Of a stretch of 16,056 bases of DNA, positions 5,671-13,597 are shown piece by piece (the stretch's first letter is position 1; each line of letters begins with the position of its first letter). Source of the DNA: an uncultured Flavihumibacter sp. (GTDB taxonomy: Bacteria > Bacteroidota > Bacteroidia > Chitinophagales > Chitinophagaceae); NCBI GenBank assembly GCA_946482545.1, contig CAMLRX010000117.1:1-16056 (forward strand). The letters run 5' to 3'. Below the pieces are notes generated by a model. That model made no database searches, was not told the origin of the DNA, and was given only the letters and a program-made list of their open reading frames with translations. The position numbers and the translations under genes were made by a program.

Positions 5671-8148
5671 ATGCAACACGCCAGAAAACTAGCCGCATTG
5701 CTGCTGACCGCCTCTCTTTCCACCACATTGCCTTCCGCCGCACAAATCAAGCCAACAAAAGCAGACGAAAGGATAAAAGGCCTATCACTCCGTAAAGAAC
5801 TGGAAACCAATGAAAAAATACAAAAAGTAGTTTTCAGAAACGTTGGTCCTGCCATTATGAGCGGGCGCGTAAGTGACCTGGAAGTGAACCCTGCTGATCC
5901 CACAGAATTTTATGTAGCCTACTCCACCGGAGGATTATGGCATACTATTAATAACGGCCAATCTTTCGAGCCCATTTTTGATAACGCAGACAACCTGTTT
6001 ATGGGCGATATTGCCGTGAACTGGAAAACCCGCGCAATATGGGTGGGAACCGGCGAGGTGAATGCGAGTCGTTCTTCCTATGCCGGTACCGGCGTGTACA
6101 AAACGGTGAACAACGGACAAACCTGGGAATGGCTGGGCTTACCCGAATCGCACCATATCGGAAAGGTGCAGCTTCACCCCACCAACCCGGATATCGCTTG
6201 GGTAGCAGCTTTGGGCCACCTCTATTCTCCGAACAAAGAACGTGGTGTTTTTAAAACAACCGATGGTGGAAAAACATGGAAAAACACCCTTGCGATCGAC
6301 GAAAATACCGGGGCCGTTGAAATGGAAATTGACCCGAAAAACCCCGATGTTTTATACGCGGCAATGTGGTATAAAACACGGAGCGCCTGGAACTTTGAAG
6401 AATCCGGCAAAACATCTGGCATCTATAAAAGCACAGATGGCGGCAACTCCTGGAAACTGATTTCCACGAAAGAAAGTGGGTTCCCTTCCGGGGATGGCGT
6501 AGGGAGAATTGGACTGGCAGTTTACCCCCAGAATCCCTCGATCATTTATGCGGTGGTGGACAATCAATTCAAAAAAGAAGAAAAAGTTTCATCTACCGCC
6601 AATGAATATACGCTCCGAGACATGAAAGGACTCAGTAAGGAACAATTCGCGGCACTGGACGCGGATAAACTGAATGGCTTTTTAAAGAAGAACCGCTTCC
6701 CTTCGGAACACACGGCTGCATCGTTGAAAGAAAAAGTAGCTTCAGGCGCCTTCAAACCTTCCGTGGTGTACGATTACCTTAAAGGCCCCAACGATGACCT
6801 GCTGGACAACTCCTCCATCTTCGGATGCCAGGTATACCGCAGCGATGATGCCGGCGCAACCTGGAAGCATGTTGACACCACCAGGCTGGATAATATGTAC
6901 AGCACTTATGGCTACTATTTCGGTAAAATATTTGTATCGCCCTCCAACGCCGATAAAGTCTTCATTACAGGTGTCCCCCTCATGATGAGTACCGATGGCG
7001 GAAAAACATTCAAGTCAATCGACGGTCCCAACGTGCATTCCGACCACCACGCACTTTGGATCAACCCCAACCGTGATACGCACCTGATCAACGGAAATGA
7101 TGGCGGCATCAATATCACTTACGACAACGGAAAGAACTGGTTCAAAGCCAATAGCGTTCCCCTGGGCCAATTCTATTCCGTGACCACTGATAACGCCAAA
7201 CCCTATAATATCTATGGCGGCCTCCAGGACAACGGAGTCTGGTACGGACCTTCCACCCATAAAGAAAGTTACGGCTGGACCGACGACGGTGTTTATGCCT
7301 GGAAAAGACTTGGCGGTGGTGATGGCATGATGGTACAGGTGGATCCGCGCGACAACAGCACTTTCTATTTCGGCTCTCAGTTCGGGTCGTATATGCGCAC
7401 CAACAAAGAAAGAACAAACTTCAGAAGGATCAGACCCAGGCATTTTGTGGGCGAAACGCCCCTTCGCTTCAACTGGGAAACACCTATTCTCCTTTCCAGT
7501 CATCATCCCGATGTATTTTACATGGGCTCCAACCGGTTCCACCGTTCCCTCAACCAGGCCGATACACTCATCAACCTTTCCGGCGACCTCACCAAAGGTG
7601 GAAAGCCAGGCGATGTTCCTTACGGCACGCTCACCTGGATCGCGGAATCTCCGCTTCAGTTCGGTCTGCTCTACACCGGCAGCGATGATGGCCTGGTACA
7701 CATCTCCCGTAACGGCGGTTACTCCTGGACCCGCATCGCGCAAAAACTTCCGCAGGACCTCTGGGTGAGTTGTGTAACACCTTCCCGCTATGATACCGGT
7801 CGTGTTTATGTTGCCCTCAATGGGTACAGAAACGATCATTTCGCGCCATTGCTGTATGTAAGCGACGATTACGGTGCAACCTTCCGTTCCATCTCCAATG
7901 GTCTACCGCCTGAGCCTATTAATACGGTGAAAGAAGATCCTAAAAACGCCAATATCATTTATGTTGGAACCGATGGCGGACTGTATGTTTCTGTAGATAA
8001 AGGGAAAACTTATATGGCTTTCGGCAACGCATTGCCTAAAGTGCCTGTTCATGATATTGCGATCCAGGAAAGAGAGAATGAAATTGTGGTAGCCACTCAT
8101 GGGAGAAGTATATATGTTGCGAAGCTGGATGAGGTGCAGAAGTTGTGA
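5671..8148 (+). CDS. Exported BNR/sortilin-like beta-propeller protein (glycosyl hydrolase-like)
   Basis: This 825-residue protein has a signal peptide (about residues 1-24, ending PSAAQ). I count ten Asp-box or near-Asp-box motifs (S/T-x-D/N-x-G-x-T/S-W/F): residues 92-99, 145-152, 196-203, 254-261, 391-398, 440-447, 483-490, 679-686, 731-738 and 774-781. Clear examples are TTDGGKTW, STDGGNSW and STDGGKTF. This is the pattern of a sortilin/Vps10- or GH74-like propeller, commonly annotated as 'WD40/YVTN/BNR-like repeat protein' or 'glycosyl hydrolase'. A charged helical insert (about 301-365) interrupts the blades. It ends right after the last blade, with no obvious C-terminal sorting domain, and many relatives are longer. 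A sugar or peptide ligand is plausible, but catalytic activity cannot be claimed. It is monocistronic and convergent to aroQ. Confidence 0.85.
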   Translation: MQHARKLAALLLTASLSTTLPSAAQIKPTKADERIKGLSLRKELETNEKIQKVVFRNVGPAIMSGRVSDLEVNPADPTEFYVAYSTGGLWHTINNGQSFEPIFDNADNLFMGDIAVNWKTRAIWVGTGEVNASRSSYAGTGVYKTVNNGQTWEWLGLPESHHIGKVQLHPTNPDIAWVAALGHLYSPNKERGVFKTTDGGKTWKNTLAIDENTGAVEMEIDPKNPDVLYAAMWYKTRSAWNFEESGKTSGIYKSTDGGNSWKLISTKESGFPSGDGVGRIGLAVYPQNPSIIYAVVDNQFKKEEKVSSTANEYTLRDMKGLSKEQFAALDADKLNGFLKKNRFPSEHTAASLKEKVASGAFKPSVVYDYLKGPNDDLLDNSSIFGCQVYRSDDAGATWKHVDTTRLDNMYSTYGYYFGKIFVSPSNADKVFITGVPLMMSTDGGKTFKSIDGPNVHSDHHALWINPNRDTHLINGNDGGINITYDNGKNWFKANSVPLGQFYSVTTDNAKPYNIYGGLQDNGVWYGPSTHKESYGWTDDGVYAWKRLGGGDGMMVQVDPRDNSTFYFGSQFGSYMRTNKERTNFRRIRPRHFVGETPLRFNWETPILLSSHHPDVFYMGSNRFHRSLNQADTLINLSGDLTKGGKPGDVPYGTLTWIAESPLQFGLLYTGSDDGLVHISRNGGYSWTRIAQKLPQDLWVSCVTPSRYDTGRVYVALNGYRNDHFAPLLYVSDDYGATFRSISNGLPPEPINTVKEDPKNANIIYVGTDGGLYVSVDKGKTYMAFGNALPKVPVHDIAIQERENEIVVATHGRSIYVAKLDEVQKL

Positions 8149-8546
8149 TTTTTTCACGCGAAGACGCTAGGAAGCAAAGGACGCAAGGAGCTGTTGATCG
8201 GGTTAGCTTATGGGTTCTTAAATATATTTTTCTCGCAAAGGCGATAAGACGCAAAGGCCTTGTTTGCTTGTGGGCAGGTTTGAAACTATCTTTTATTACC
8301 AGAAATATTTTACGAAAGGTGTATGAATATAAAAGTGGGTGCTTTTAATTAAGCTCCCACTTCATATTTATAATAAGCGTAGTGAATCAGGTTCTCACGT
8401 TGCGCCTGCGAGGTATGAAGCAGTGCGCCGTTGCGAGAAATAAAAATATCATTCCGTAATAAAAGATGGCCGAATGAAATTAAGGCCTTGCGTCCTAGCT
8501 CCTTTGCGCTGCGCACTGCGTAGCAGAAAGCAGTTGCGTGAAACCC
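8149..8546. repeat. Convergent intergenic region of degenerate GC-rich repeats
   Basis: This 398-bp stretch between the propeller gene and aroQ holds several related words in both orientations. Forward copies lie at 8149-8190 (CACGCGAAGACGC, then AAAGGACGCAAGGAG) and 8227-8259 (TCTCGCAAAGGCG, then AGACGCAAAGGCC). Inverted copies lie at about 8425-8448 (reverse: TTTCTCGCAACGGCGCA) and 8483-8543 (reverse: TTTCACGCAAC, then AAAGGAGCTAGGACGCAAGG). Such 'CGCAAAGACGCAAAG' repeats are common between genes in Bacteroidetes. Open frames here are built from the repeat and do not look like genes. Confidence 0.6.
8333..8362. terminator. Hairpin between convergent genes, possible terminator
   Basis: AAGTGGGTGCTT (8333-8344) and AAGCTCCCACTT (8351-8362) are inverted repeats with one T-T mismatch and a 6-nt loop. 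There is only a weak T-run on either side, so termination is possible but not certain. Confidence 0.4.
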
Positions 8547-8960
8547 TTACAAAAATGCCCGTACCGCCAACTCATACCCCTTCATCCCTAACCCGCAAAT
8601 CGTTCCCTTCGCCTTCGCCGATACGTGTGAAATCTTCCGGAAATCTTCCCGCGCATGTACATTACTGATATGCACTTCAATTACCGGTGTGCGTATGCCG
8701 GCAATACAATCCCCGATGGCCACCGAAGTGTGCGTGTACCCACCTGGATTCATGATAATGCCATCGTAATCAAAACCAAATTCCTGCAAAGCGTTGATGA
8801 GTTCTCCCTCCACGTTACTCTGGAAATAAGTAAAAGTGATGTCCGGAAAAACTGCTTTCAGCGTGCCGAAATAATCTTCGAAAGTTTGCGCCCCGTAGAT
8901 ATCGGGTTCACGTTTTCCGAGCAGGTTCAGGTTAGGACCGTTGACAATGGCGATACGCAT
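8547..8960 (-). CDS. aroQ: 3-dehydroquinate dehydratase, type II
   Basis: This 137-residue enzyme performs the third step of the shikimate pathway, converting 3-dehydroquinate to 3-dehydroshikimate; type II enzymes are dodecamers. All family signatures are present: NGPNLNLLGKREPDIYG (7-23) with lid Arg17 and catalytic Tyr22; SNVEGELI (48-55); NPGGYTHTSVAI (71-82) with Asn71 and His77; PVIEVHISNVHAREDFR (92-108) with Glu95, His97 and Arg108; and GLGMKGYELA near the end. Length is typical for the family. It follows carA on the same strand with 58 bp and a terminator hairpin between them, so co-transcription is uncertain. No other shikimate genes are in the window. The start is the only ATG giving the conserved MRIAIVNGPN opening. 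Confidence 0.97.
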   Translation of the reverse strand: MRIAIVNGPNLNLLGKREPDIYGAQTFEDYFGTLKAVFPDITFTYFQSNVEGELINALQEFGFDYDGIIMNPGGYTHTSVAIGDCIAGIRTPVIEVHISNVHAREDFRKISHVSAKAKGTICGLGMKGYELAVRAFL

Positions 8961-8981
8961 ACGATGAGTTTACTGTAAGAT

Positions 8982-9010
8982 AAAAGTTCCGGGTGGTATG
9001 CCCGGAACTT
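8982..9010 (-). terminator. Terminator after carA
   Basis: AAGTTCCGGG (8984-8993) and CCCGGAACTT (9001-9010) form a perfect 10-bp stem with a 7-nt loop, 8 bp past the carA stop. On the minus strand it runs into TTTTATCTT, a moderate U-tract. Partial read-through into aroQ is possible. Confidence 0.75.
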
Positions 9011-9018
9011 CTGATGAA

Positions 9019-10128
9019 CTATTTTTTACTGTCTCTGATGAGTTGAATAAAATCATCGAAAAGGTAGCGGCTGTCGTGCGGGCCAGGTGTAGCTTCCGGG
9101 TGGTATTGCACCGAGAAGGCTGGCTTTCCTTTTACGCGGATGCCTTCGATGGACTGGTCGTTGAGGTTGAGGTGTGTGATTTCAATATGTTCCGCTTTTT
9201 TCACTGCTTCAGGATCAACCCCGAAACCATGGTTCTGCGTGCTGATCTCACACCTGCCGGTAACCAGGTTTTTCACCGGGTGGTTAAGGCCGCGGTGTCC
9301 GTGGTGCATTTTGAATGTAGGGATACCGTTTGCCAGGGCCAACAACTGGTGGCCAAGACAGATACCGAACATCGGCTTATTTTCATCCATCAATGTTTTT
9401 ACCGCGGTGATGGCGTAATCCATCGGTGCCGGATCACCGGGACCATTGGAGATAAAGTAACCATCCGGTTTGAAGTTATTTACTTCTTCCAATGGTGTTT
9501 TCGCCGGGAACACTTTCACGAAAGCGCCGCGATCGGTCATGCAGCGGAGGATATTTCTTTTCACCCCGTAGTCCATTACGGCGATGCGTATTTCAGCATT
9601 AGGATCACCCAGTTCGTACGCTTCGGTGGTACTTACCTGTGAAGCCAGTTCCAGGCCGTCCATGGAGGGCACTTTGGCCAGTTCGGCTTTCAGTTGGTCC
9701 AGGTCGAGGATTTCGGAGGAGATGATGCAGTTCATCGCGCCTTTGGTGCGCACGTGTGCTACGAGCGACCGGGTATCCACGTCTTCGATGGCCACAATGT
9801 TGTTCTCCACCAGGTAGTCCTGCAGGGAACCTTTGGCCTGAAGGCGGGAATACTGTTCTTCGAGGTTACGCCCGATCAGTCCGCGGATTTTCACGTTGCC
9901 TGATTCAACATCTTCTTCCTTCACACCGTAGTTGCCCACATGCACTGAGTTCATGATAAGGATCTGCCCGTAATAACTGGGGTCGGTAAACACTTCCTGG
10001 TAACCGGTCATTCCGGTATTGAAGCATATTTCACCGGCGGTGGTGCCGATCTTACCAAAAGCTTTTCCGTAGTGTACGGTGCCATCTTCCAGAAGAAGGA
10101 TGGCCTGAGAAGAAGAGGTATTCGCCAT
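9019..10128 (-). CDS. carA: Carbamoyl-phosphate synthetase small (glutaminase) subunit
   Basis: This 369-residue protein hydrolyses glutamine and passes ammonia to CarB to make carbamoyl phosphate for pyrimidine and arginine synthesis. The N-terminal CPSase small-chain domain (about 8-140) has GEICFNTGMTGYQEVFTDPS (32-51). The class I glutamine amidotransferase domain (about 180-365) has GPGDP (229-233), the nucleophile Cys257 in MFGICLGHQ, and the His343/Glu345 pair in QYHPE. The start ATG at 10128 (MANTSSSQAILLLEDG) gives the standard length. A longer upstream frame runs back through a terminator into rplQ and is not real. It sits next to rplQ, an order I recall as common in Bacteroidetes, but has its own promoter. 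carB is not in the window. Confidence 0.97.
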   Translation of the reverse strand: MANTSSSQAILLLEDGTVHYGKAFGKIGTTAGEICFNTGMTGYQEVFTDPSYYGQILIMNSVHVGNYGVKEEDVESGNVKIRGLIGRNLEEQYSRLQAKGSLQDYLVENNIVAIEDVDTRSLVAHVRTKGAMNCIISSEILDLDQLKAELAKVPSMDGLELASQVSTTEAYELGDPNAEIRIAVMDYGVKRNILRCMTDRGAFVKVFPAKTPLEEVNNFKPDGYFISNGPGDPAPMDYAITAVKTLMDENKPMFGICLGHQLLALANGIPTFKMHHGHRGLNHPVKNLVTGRCEISTQNHGFGVDPEAVKKAEHIEITHLNLNDQSIEGIRVKGKPAFSVQYHPEATPGPHDSRYLFDDFIQLIRDSKK

Positions 10129-10146
10129 TTGTAAAGAAAAATTTTG

Positions 10147-10154
10147 CAAAAGTA
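10147..10154 (-). promoter_or_regulatory. -7 promoter element (TACTTTTG) of carA
   Basis: On the minus strand TACTTTTG matches TAnnTTTG exactly and its last base is 19 bp before the carA ATG, implying a leader of only about 10-14 nt. It lies within 20 bp of the end of the rplQ terminator, so carA is probably transcribed independently of the ribosomal operon. Confidence 0.6.
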
Positions 10155-10167
10155 AAAAATAAGGCCG

Positions 10168-10199
10168 AAAAAAAGGCAAGACTTTTAAAAGTCTTGCCT
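10168..10199 (-). terminator. Terminator of the alpha ribosomal operon (after rplQ)
   Basis: AGGCAAGACTTTT (10174-10186) and AAAAGTCTTGCCT (10187-10199) form a perfect 26-bp palindrome 26 bp past the rplQ stop. On the minus strand it is followed by a run of T (seven including the stem base). Confidence 0.9.
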
Positions 10200-10225
10200 C
10201 TATGAAGAAAATTAGAACATCGTTC

Positions 10226-10753
10226 TTATTCCGCTGCTTTATCTTCCGCAGGAGCGGCAGTTTCTTCAGCCGGTGTAGCTTCAGCGGCAGGAGCAGTAGT
10301 TTCTGCTTTCTTGGCTGTTCTGCTACGACGTGTTTTCTTCGCAGGCTCATCGGCTTTAGCGGTTGCTTTACCGTAAACCTCGTTGAAGTCAACCAGTTCG
10401 ATCATTGCGAGTTCAGCATTGTCACCTACCCTTTTACCGAGTTTCAGGATCCTGGTGTAACCACCGGGACGTGCAGCCACTTTAGGCGCGATTACAGTGA
10501 ACAGTTCTTTCACGGCCTCTTTGTTTTGCAGGTAGCTGAAAACAACGCGGCTCTGGTGCATGATCTGCTCTTTGCTGGCGTTTTTAGTGGACTTGGTGAT
10601 CAGGGGTTCCACATAAGTGCGCAGCGCCTTGGCTTTAGCCAAAGTGGTAACGATCTTTTTGTGGTTGATCAGTTCGATAGAAAGGTTGCTGAGCAACGCT
10701 TCGCGGTGGGCCTTCTTACGACCCAGGTTGTTGATTTTATCGCCGTGGCGCAT
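10226..10753 (-). CDS. rplQ: 50S ribosomal protein L17
   Basis: This 175-residue L17 has the core [20 protein letters not shown] at its N-terminus and [23 protein letters not shown] (31-53) in the middle, with [26 protein letters not shown] closing the core around residue 120. The start is ATG 10753; the frame upstream is open but lacks homology. After residue about 130 comes a roughly 45-residue low-complexity tail rich in Ala, Lys, Glu and Thr, longer than in E. coli L17 (about 127 residues) but seen in Bacteroidetes. It is the last gene of the alpha operon, 64 bp after rpoA, and is followed by the operon terminator. Confidence 0.97.
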   Translation of the reverse strand: MRHGDKINNLGRKKAHREALLSNLSIELINHKKIVTTLAKAKALRTYVEPLITKSTKNASKEQIMHQSRVVFSYLQNKEAVKELFTVIAPKVAARPGGYTRILKLGKRVGDNAELAMIELVDFNEVYGKATAKADEPAKKTRRSRTAKKAETTAPAAEATPAEETAAPAEDKAAE

Positions 10754-10817
10754 GACATTTGGTTTAATTCCGCCGCACCGTGTCAAGGAGTTGCAGCGTA
10801 CTGATTATAAAAAGAAA

Positions 10818-11813
10818 TTATTCGTCGTCCAGTTTCAGTTTGCTGAGGTCCATACCGAAGTGCAGACCGCGTTCACCGAGTACCTGCTCGATTTCGCTGA
10901 GGGATTTCTGACCGAAGTTGCGGAACTTCATCAGGTCTTCCTGCTCGTACTGTACCAGTTCGCTGAGGGAGTTGATCTTCGCTGCTTTCAGGCAGTTGAA
11001 GGCACGCACGCTCAGGTCGAGGTCTTCCAGCGGCGTTTTCAGGATTTTACGCAGTTGCAGTGTTTGCTCATCAACCAGGTCTTCCTTTTTCTCTTCCTTG
11101 TTATCGAAAGTGATGTTCTCATCGGTGATGATCATCAGGTGCTGGATGAGGATGCGGGAAGCTTGTTTCACGGCTTCTTCGGGGTGAATGGTACCATCGG
11201 TGGTCACGTCCATCACCAGTTTTTCGAAGTCGGTGCGTTGTTCCACCCGGGTATTTTCGATTGCGTACTTCACGTTTTTGATGGGCGTGAAGATAGAGTC
11301 GATGGGAACATATCCGAATGGAGCGTCTTTCACTTTATTGTCTTCAGCAGGTACATAACCACGGCCTTTACCGATGGTCAGTTCGATATCAATTTTAGCT
11401 GAAGGATCCATAGTGCATATCAGCAGCTCGGGGTTCATCACCTGGAAGCTCTGGGTACCTTCGCCGATCATGGCGGCGGTGAATTCAGATTTTCCTTTGA
11501 TGGTGAGCATGATCTTTTCCGAAGCAACTTCGCCTTCGATGGTTTTCTTGAAGCGAACCTGTTTCAGGTTCAGGATGATCTCTGTCACGTCTTCAGTTAC
11601 GCCTTTAATCGTGGCAAACTCATGTTCAGCCCCTTCAATCCTGATACCTACAATGGCATAACCCTCCAAAGAACTCAGCAATACCCTGCGCAGGGCGTTT
11701 CCGATGGTAACACCATATCCGGGTTCCAGCGGACGGAATTCAAATTGTGCTTCAAAATCAGTTGCTTTTTGAAGAACGATTTTGTCGGGTTTCTGGAAAT
11801 TTAAAATGGCCAT
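10818..11813 (-). CDS. rpoA: RNA polymerase alpha subunit
   Basis: This 331-residue protein has the assembly domain (about 1-235), with GYGVTIGNALRRVLLSSL (32-49) that drives dimerisation and beta binding. A short acidic/Lys linker (236-250) follows, then the C-terminal domain (about 255-320). Arg270 in DLSVRAFNCLKAA corresponds to the DNA-contacting Arg265 of E. coli alpha, followed by NFGQKSLSEIEQVL. Length and domains are normal. It lies between rpsD (71-bp gap with a GC-rich hairpin) and rplQ in the alpha operon. Confidence 0.98.
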   Translation of the reverse strand: MAILNFQKPDKIVLQKATDFEAQFEFRPLEPGYGVTIGNALRRVLLSSLEGYAIVGIRIEGAEHEFATIKGVTEDVTEIILNLKQVRFKKTIEGEVASEKIMLTIKGKSEFTAAMIGEGTQSFQVMNPELLICTMDPSAKIDIELTIGKGRGYVPAEDNKVKDAPFGYVPIDSIFTPIKNVKYAIENTRVEQRTDFEKLVMDVTTDGTIHPEEAVKQASRILIQHLMIITDENITFDNKEEKKEDLVDEQTLQLRKILKTPLEDLDLSVRAFNCLKAAKINSLSELVQYEQEDLMKFRNFGQKSLSEIEQVLGERGLHFGMDLSKLKLDDE

Positions 11814-11845
11814 ATTTAAAATTTCGGTTTTACTTTCTTACACAA

Positions 11846-11878
11846 ACGGAAATCCCGGAACTGAATTCCGGGATCCGT
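11846..11878 (-). other. Hairpin in the rpsD-rpoA gap
   Basis: ATCCCGGAA (11852-11860) pairs with TTCCGGGAT (11866-11874) across CTGAA, and ACGG (11846-11849) pairs with CCGT (11875-11878) after a 2-nt bulge. It starts a few bases after the rpsD stop. The following minus-strand sequence (TTTCCGTTTGTG) is not a good U-tract, so it may be a partial terminator, a processing site or a 3'-end stabiliser that sets rpoA levels. Confidence 0.55.
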
Positions 11879-11884
11879 TATGGA

Positions 11885-12490
11885 TTATTTAGAGTACAAT
11901 TCTACGATCAGTTGTTCCTTGATGTTCTCAGGAACACTCTCTCTTTCGGGGTATGCCACGAAAGTTCCCTGCATTTCAGTCTCGTTCCAGTCGATCCAAC
12001 TGAACTTCTGGTTCTTACCGCGGATCACGCTGGTTACAGCGGTATTGGCGGCAGACTTTTCTTTCAGTCCGATGATATCTCCTGGCTTCAGTTGATAAGA
12101 AGGAACGTTTACCACGTCACCGTTTACGGTAATGTGTTTGTGAGATACCAACTGACGGGCAGCGGGGCGGGAAGGAGCGATACCGAGGCGGAACACGGTA
12201 TTATCAAGACGTGCTTCGAGCAGTTTGATCAGGTTTTCACCTGTAACACCTTTTCTACGGGCAGCTTCTTCAAAAGTTCTGCGGAATTGTTTTTCCAGTA
12301 CACCGTAAGTGTATTTGGCTTTTTGCTTTTCACGGAGCTGAAGGGCGTATTCACCCAGGCTCTTTCTCTTACGGGCAGCACCGTGCTGACCGGGAGGGTT
12401 GCTGTTTTTGTTCAGCCATTTGCCATTGCCCAGAATGGGCTCACCAAAGATTCTGGAGATTTTGGTCTTAGGACCAGTGTAACGTGCCAT
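11885..12490 (-). CDS. rpsD: 30S ribosomal protein S4
   Basis: This 201-residue S4 starts [20 protein letters not shown] and contains [20 protein letters not shown] (32-51). The S4 RNA-binding domain lies at about 92-155 ([20 protein letters not shown], then [14 protein letters not shown]). The N-terminal region has no cysteines, so this is the zinc-free (C-minus) form. S4 nucleates 30S assembly and in several bacteria represses its own operon by binding mRNA. Here it is preceded by an unusually long 173-bp gap with large inverted repeats, and followed by a hairpin before rpoA. Confidence 0.98.
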   Translation of the reverse strand: MARYTGPKTKISRIFGEPILGNGKWLNKNSNPPGQHGAARKRKSLGEYALQLREKQKAKYTYGVLEKQFRRTFEEAARRKGVTGENLIKLLEARLDNTVFRLGIAPSRPAARQLVSHKHITVNGDVVNVPSYQLKPGDIIGLKEKSAANTAVTSVIRGKNQKFSWIDWNETEMQGTFVAYPERESVPENIKEQLIVELYSK

Positions 12491-12523
12491 AATTTTTAAT
12501 GCTTTCGATTTTTTTATGAATCA

Positions 12524-12566
12524 GGTACGTGATCAGTGAAAAATCGTAAAAAATAAATCACGTGCC
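12524..12566 (-). repeat. Inverted repeat in the rpsD leader
   Basis: GGTACGTGAT (12524-12533) and ATCACGTGCC (12557-12566) are inverted repeats with 9 of 10 positions matching, separated by 23 nt of AT-rich sequence. It lies 34 bp upstream of the rpsD start, inside the rpsK-rpsD gap. Confidence 0.5.
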
Positions 12567-12584
12567 TAAAATGAAAATTTTGAA

Positions 12585-12644
12585 TTCTGAATTTTGGATG
12601 CTGAAGGAAGGATTGCCCAACGGTTCAACATCCAAAATTTAAAA
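12585..12644 (-). repeat. AT-rich long hairpin element after rpsK
   Basis: AATTTTGGATGCTGAA (12590-12605) is the inverse of TTCAACATCCAAAATT (12624-12639) with one mismatch, enclosing an 18-nt loop. It is flanked by further TTTTGAATTC and CCAAAATTCAAAAT words (12578-12588 and 12645-12658). It lies between the rpsK stop and rpsD. Similar words recur between rpmJ and infA, which suggests a dispersed repeat rather than a gene-specific structure. Confidence 0.6.
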
Positions 12645-12663
12645 TCCAAAATTCAAAATATAA

Positions 12664-13077
12664 TTAAACCCTTCTCTTTTTGGGAGGACGGCAGCCGTTG
12701 TGTGGCAGCGGGGTTACGTCTTTGATCATGGTTACTTCAATACCGGAGTTGGCGAGTGCGCGGATAGCGCCTTCACGACCTGAACCGGGTCCTTTCACAA
12801 ACACATCGCATCTTTTCATGCCTGCTTCCAGCGCTACTTTAGCAGCGTCCTGGGCAGCCATCTGAGCCGCGTAAGGAGTGTTCTTTTTAGATCCGCGGAA
12901 ACCCATTTTACCGGCGCTGGACCAGGAGATCACCTGACCACTCTTATTGGTCAAACTGATGATGATGTTATTGAAGCTGGCGGAGATATGTGCATCACCG
13001 TAAGCATCCACCTTTACAATTCTTTTCTTCGTTGAGGCTTTGGCTGCGTTGCCTTTGCCACCTTGTGCTTTTGCCAT
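12664..13077 (-). CDS. rpsK: 30S ribosomal protein S11
   Basis: This 137-residue S11 starts at ATG 13077 ([27 protein letters not shown]). It has the conserved [44 protein letters not shown] core (54-60 kDa-free, simple S11 fold, residues about 29-72), [13 protein letters not shown] (96-108) and the C-terminal [19 protein letters not shown]11 forms the platform of the small subunit. A 10-codon upstream extension of the frame (to 13107) lacks homology and is rejected. It lies 100 bp after rpsM; that gap contains a small hairpin next to the rpsM stop. Confidence 0.98.
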   Translation of the reverse strand: MAKAQGGKGNAAKASTKKRIVKVDAYGDAHISASFNNIIISLTNKSGQVISWSSAGKMGFRGSKKNTPYAAQMAAQDAAKVALEAGMKRCDVFVKGPGSGREGAIRALANSGIEVTMIKDVTPLPHNGCRPPKKRRV

Positions 13078-13177
13078 AGTTTTTTTAAACGAGGTATTCT
13101 TTAACAATAAAGTTCAGCTTATCCCTCCCCGCAGAAGAATACGGATCCGGGAATCAGCGCATCACGCCGCAGCGCGA

Positions 13178-13558
13178 TTACTTCTTAGGTGCCTTCTTCT
13201 TACCTGCAACGGTTTTACGTTTACCTTTGCGGGTACGGCTGTTGGTTTTGGTACGCTGACCACGAACAGGGAGGCCTTTTCTGTGGCGCAGACCGCGGTA
13301 GCATGCGATGTCAAGCAAGCGCTTGATGTTCATCTGCACTTCACTGCGAAGCTGGCCTTCCACCTTGAACTCACCATTGATGATATTACGGATGGCAGCC
13401 TGTTCTTCATCGTTCCACTCATTTACTTTCTTGTCGAAGCTGATGCCAGCTTTGTTCAGAATGTACTGAGCAGTAGAACGGCCTATTCCGTAGATATAGG
13501 TAAGCCCAATCTCGCCCCTTTTGTTCTTCGGTAAGTCGATACCTGAAATACGAGCCAT
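13178..13558 (-). CDS. rpsM: 30S ribosomal protein S13
   Basis: This 126-residue S13 opens with [19 protein letters not shown], followed by the helix-turn motif [19 protein letters not shown] (22-40). The C-terminal tRNA-contacting basic tail contains [20 protein letters not shown] and ends in a Lys-rich stretch. S13 sits in the head of the 30S subunit and contacts the P-site tRNA and the 50S subunit. Length is normal. It follows rpmJ by 39 bp and precedes rpsK in the alpha operon. Confidence 0.98.
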   Translation of the reverse strand: MARISGIDLPKNKRGEIGLTYIYGIGRSTAQYILNKAGISFDKKVNEWNDEEQAAIRNIINGEFKVEGQLRSEVQMNIKRLLDIACYRGLRHRKGLPVRGQRTKTNSRTRKGKRKTVAGKKKAPKK

Positions 13559-13597
13559 GTTGCTATTTTGATTTTTAAATGTTAACTGCGCTTGCGC

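Noticed and set aside
8145..8348. Plus-strand 67-codon frame after the propeller gene
   Set aside because: Its sequence is a translation of the GC-rich repeats (Arg/Lys-rich) and overlaps the preceding stop.
8349..8516. Minus-strand 55-residue frame (GTG start) in frame after the aroQ stop
   Set aside because: Made largely of inverted repeat copies, with no start signal. The open frame behind the aroQ stop looks like a by-product of GC-rich repeats, not read-through.
10129..10392. Upstream in-frame extension of carA
   Set aside because: It runs through the rplQ terminator and the carA promoter into rplQ coding sequence, and carries no CarA homology; ATG 10128 gives the standard length.
10754..10786. 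Upstream extension of rplQ
   Set aside because: The conserved L17 N-terminus MRHGDK starts at 10753.
13078..13107. Ten-codon upstream extension of rpsK
   Set aside because: S11 homology begins at ATG 13077, and the extra codons have no family counterpart.
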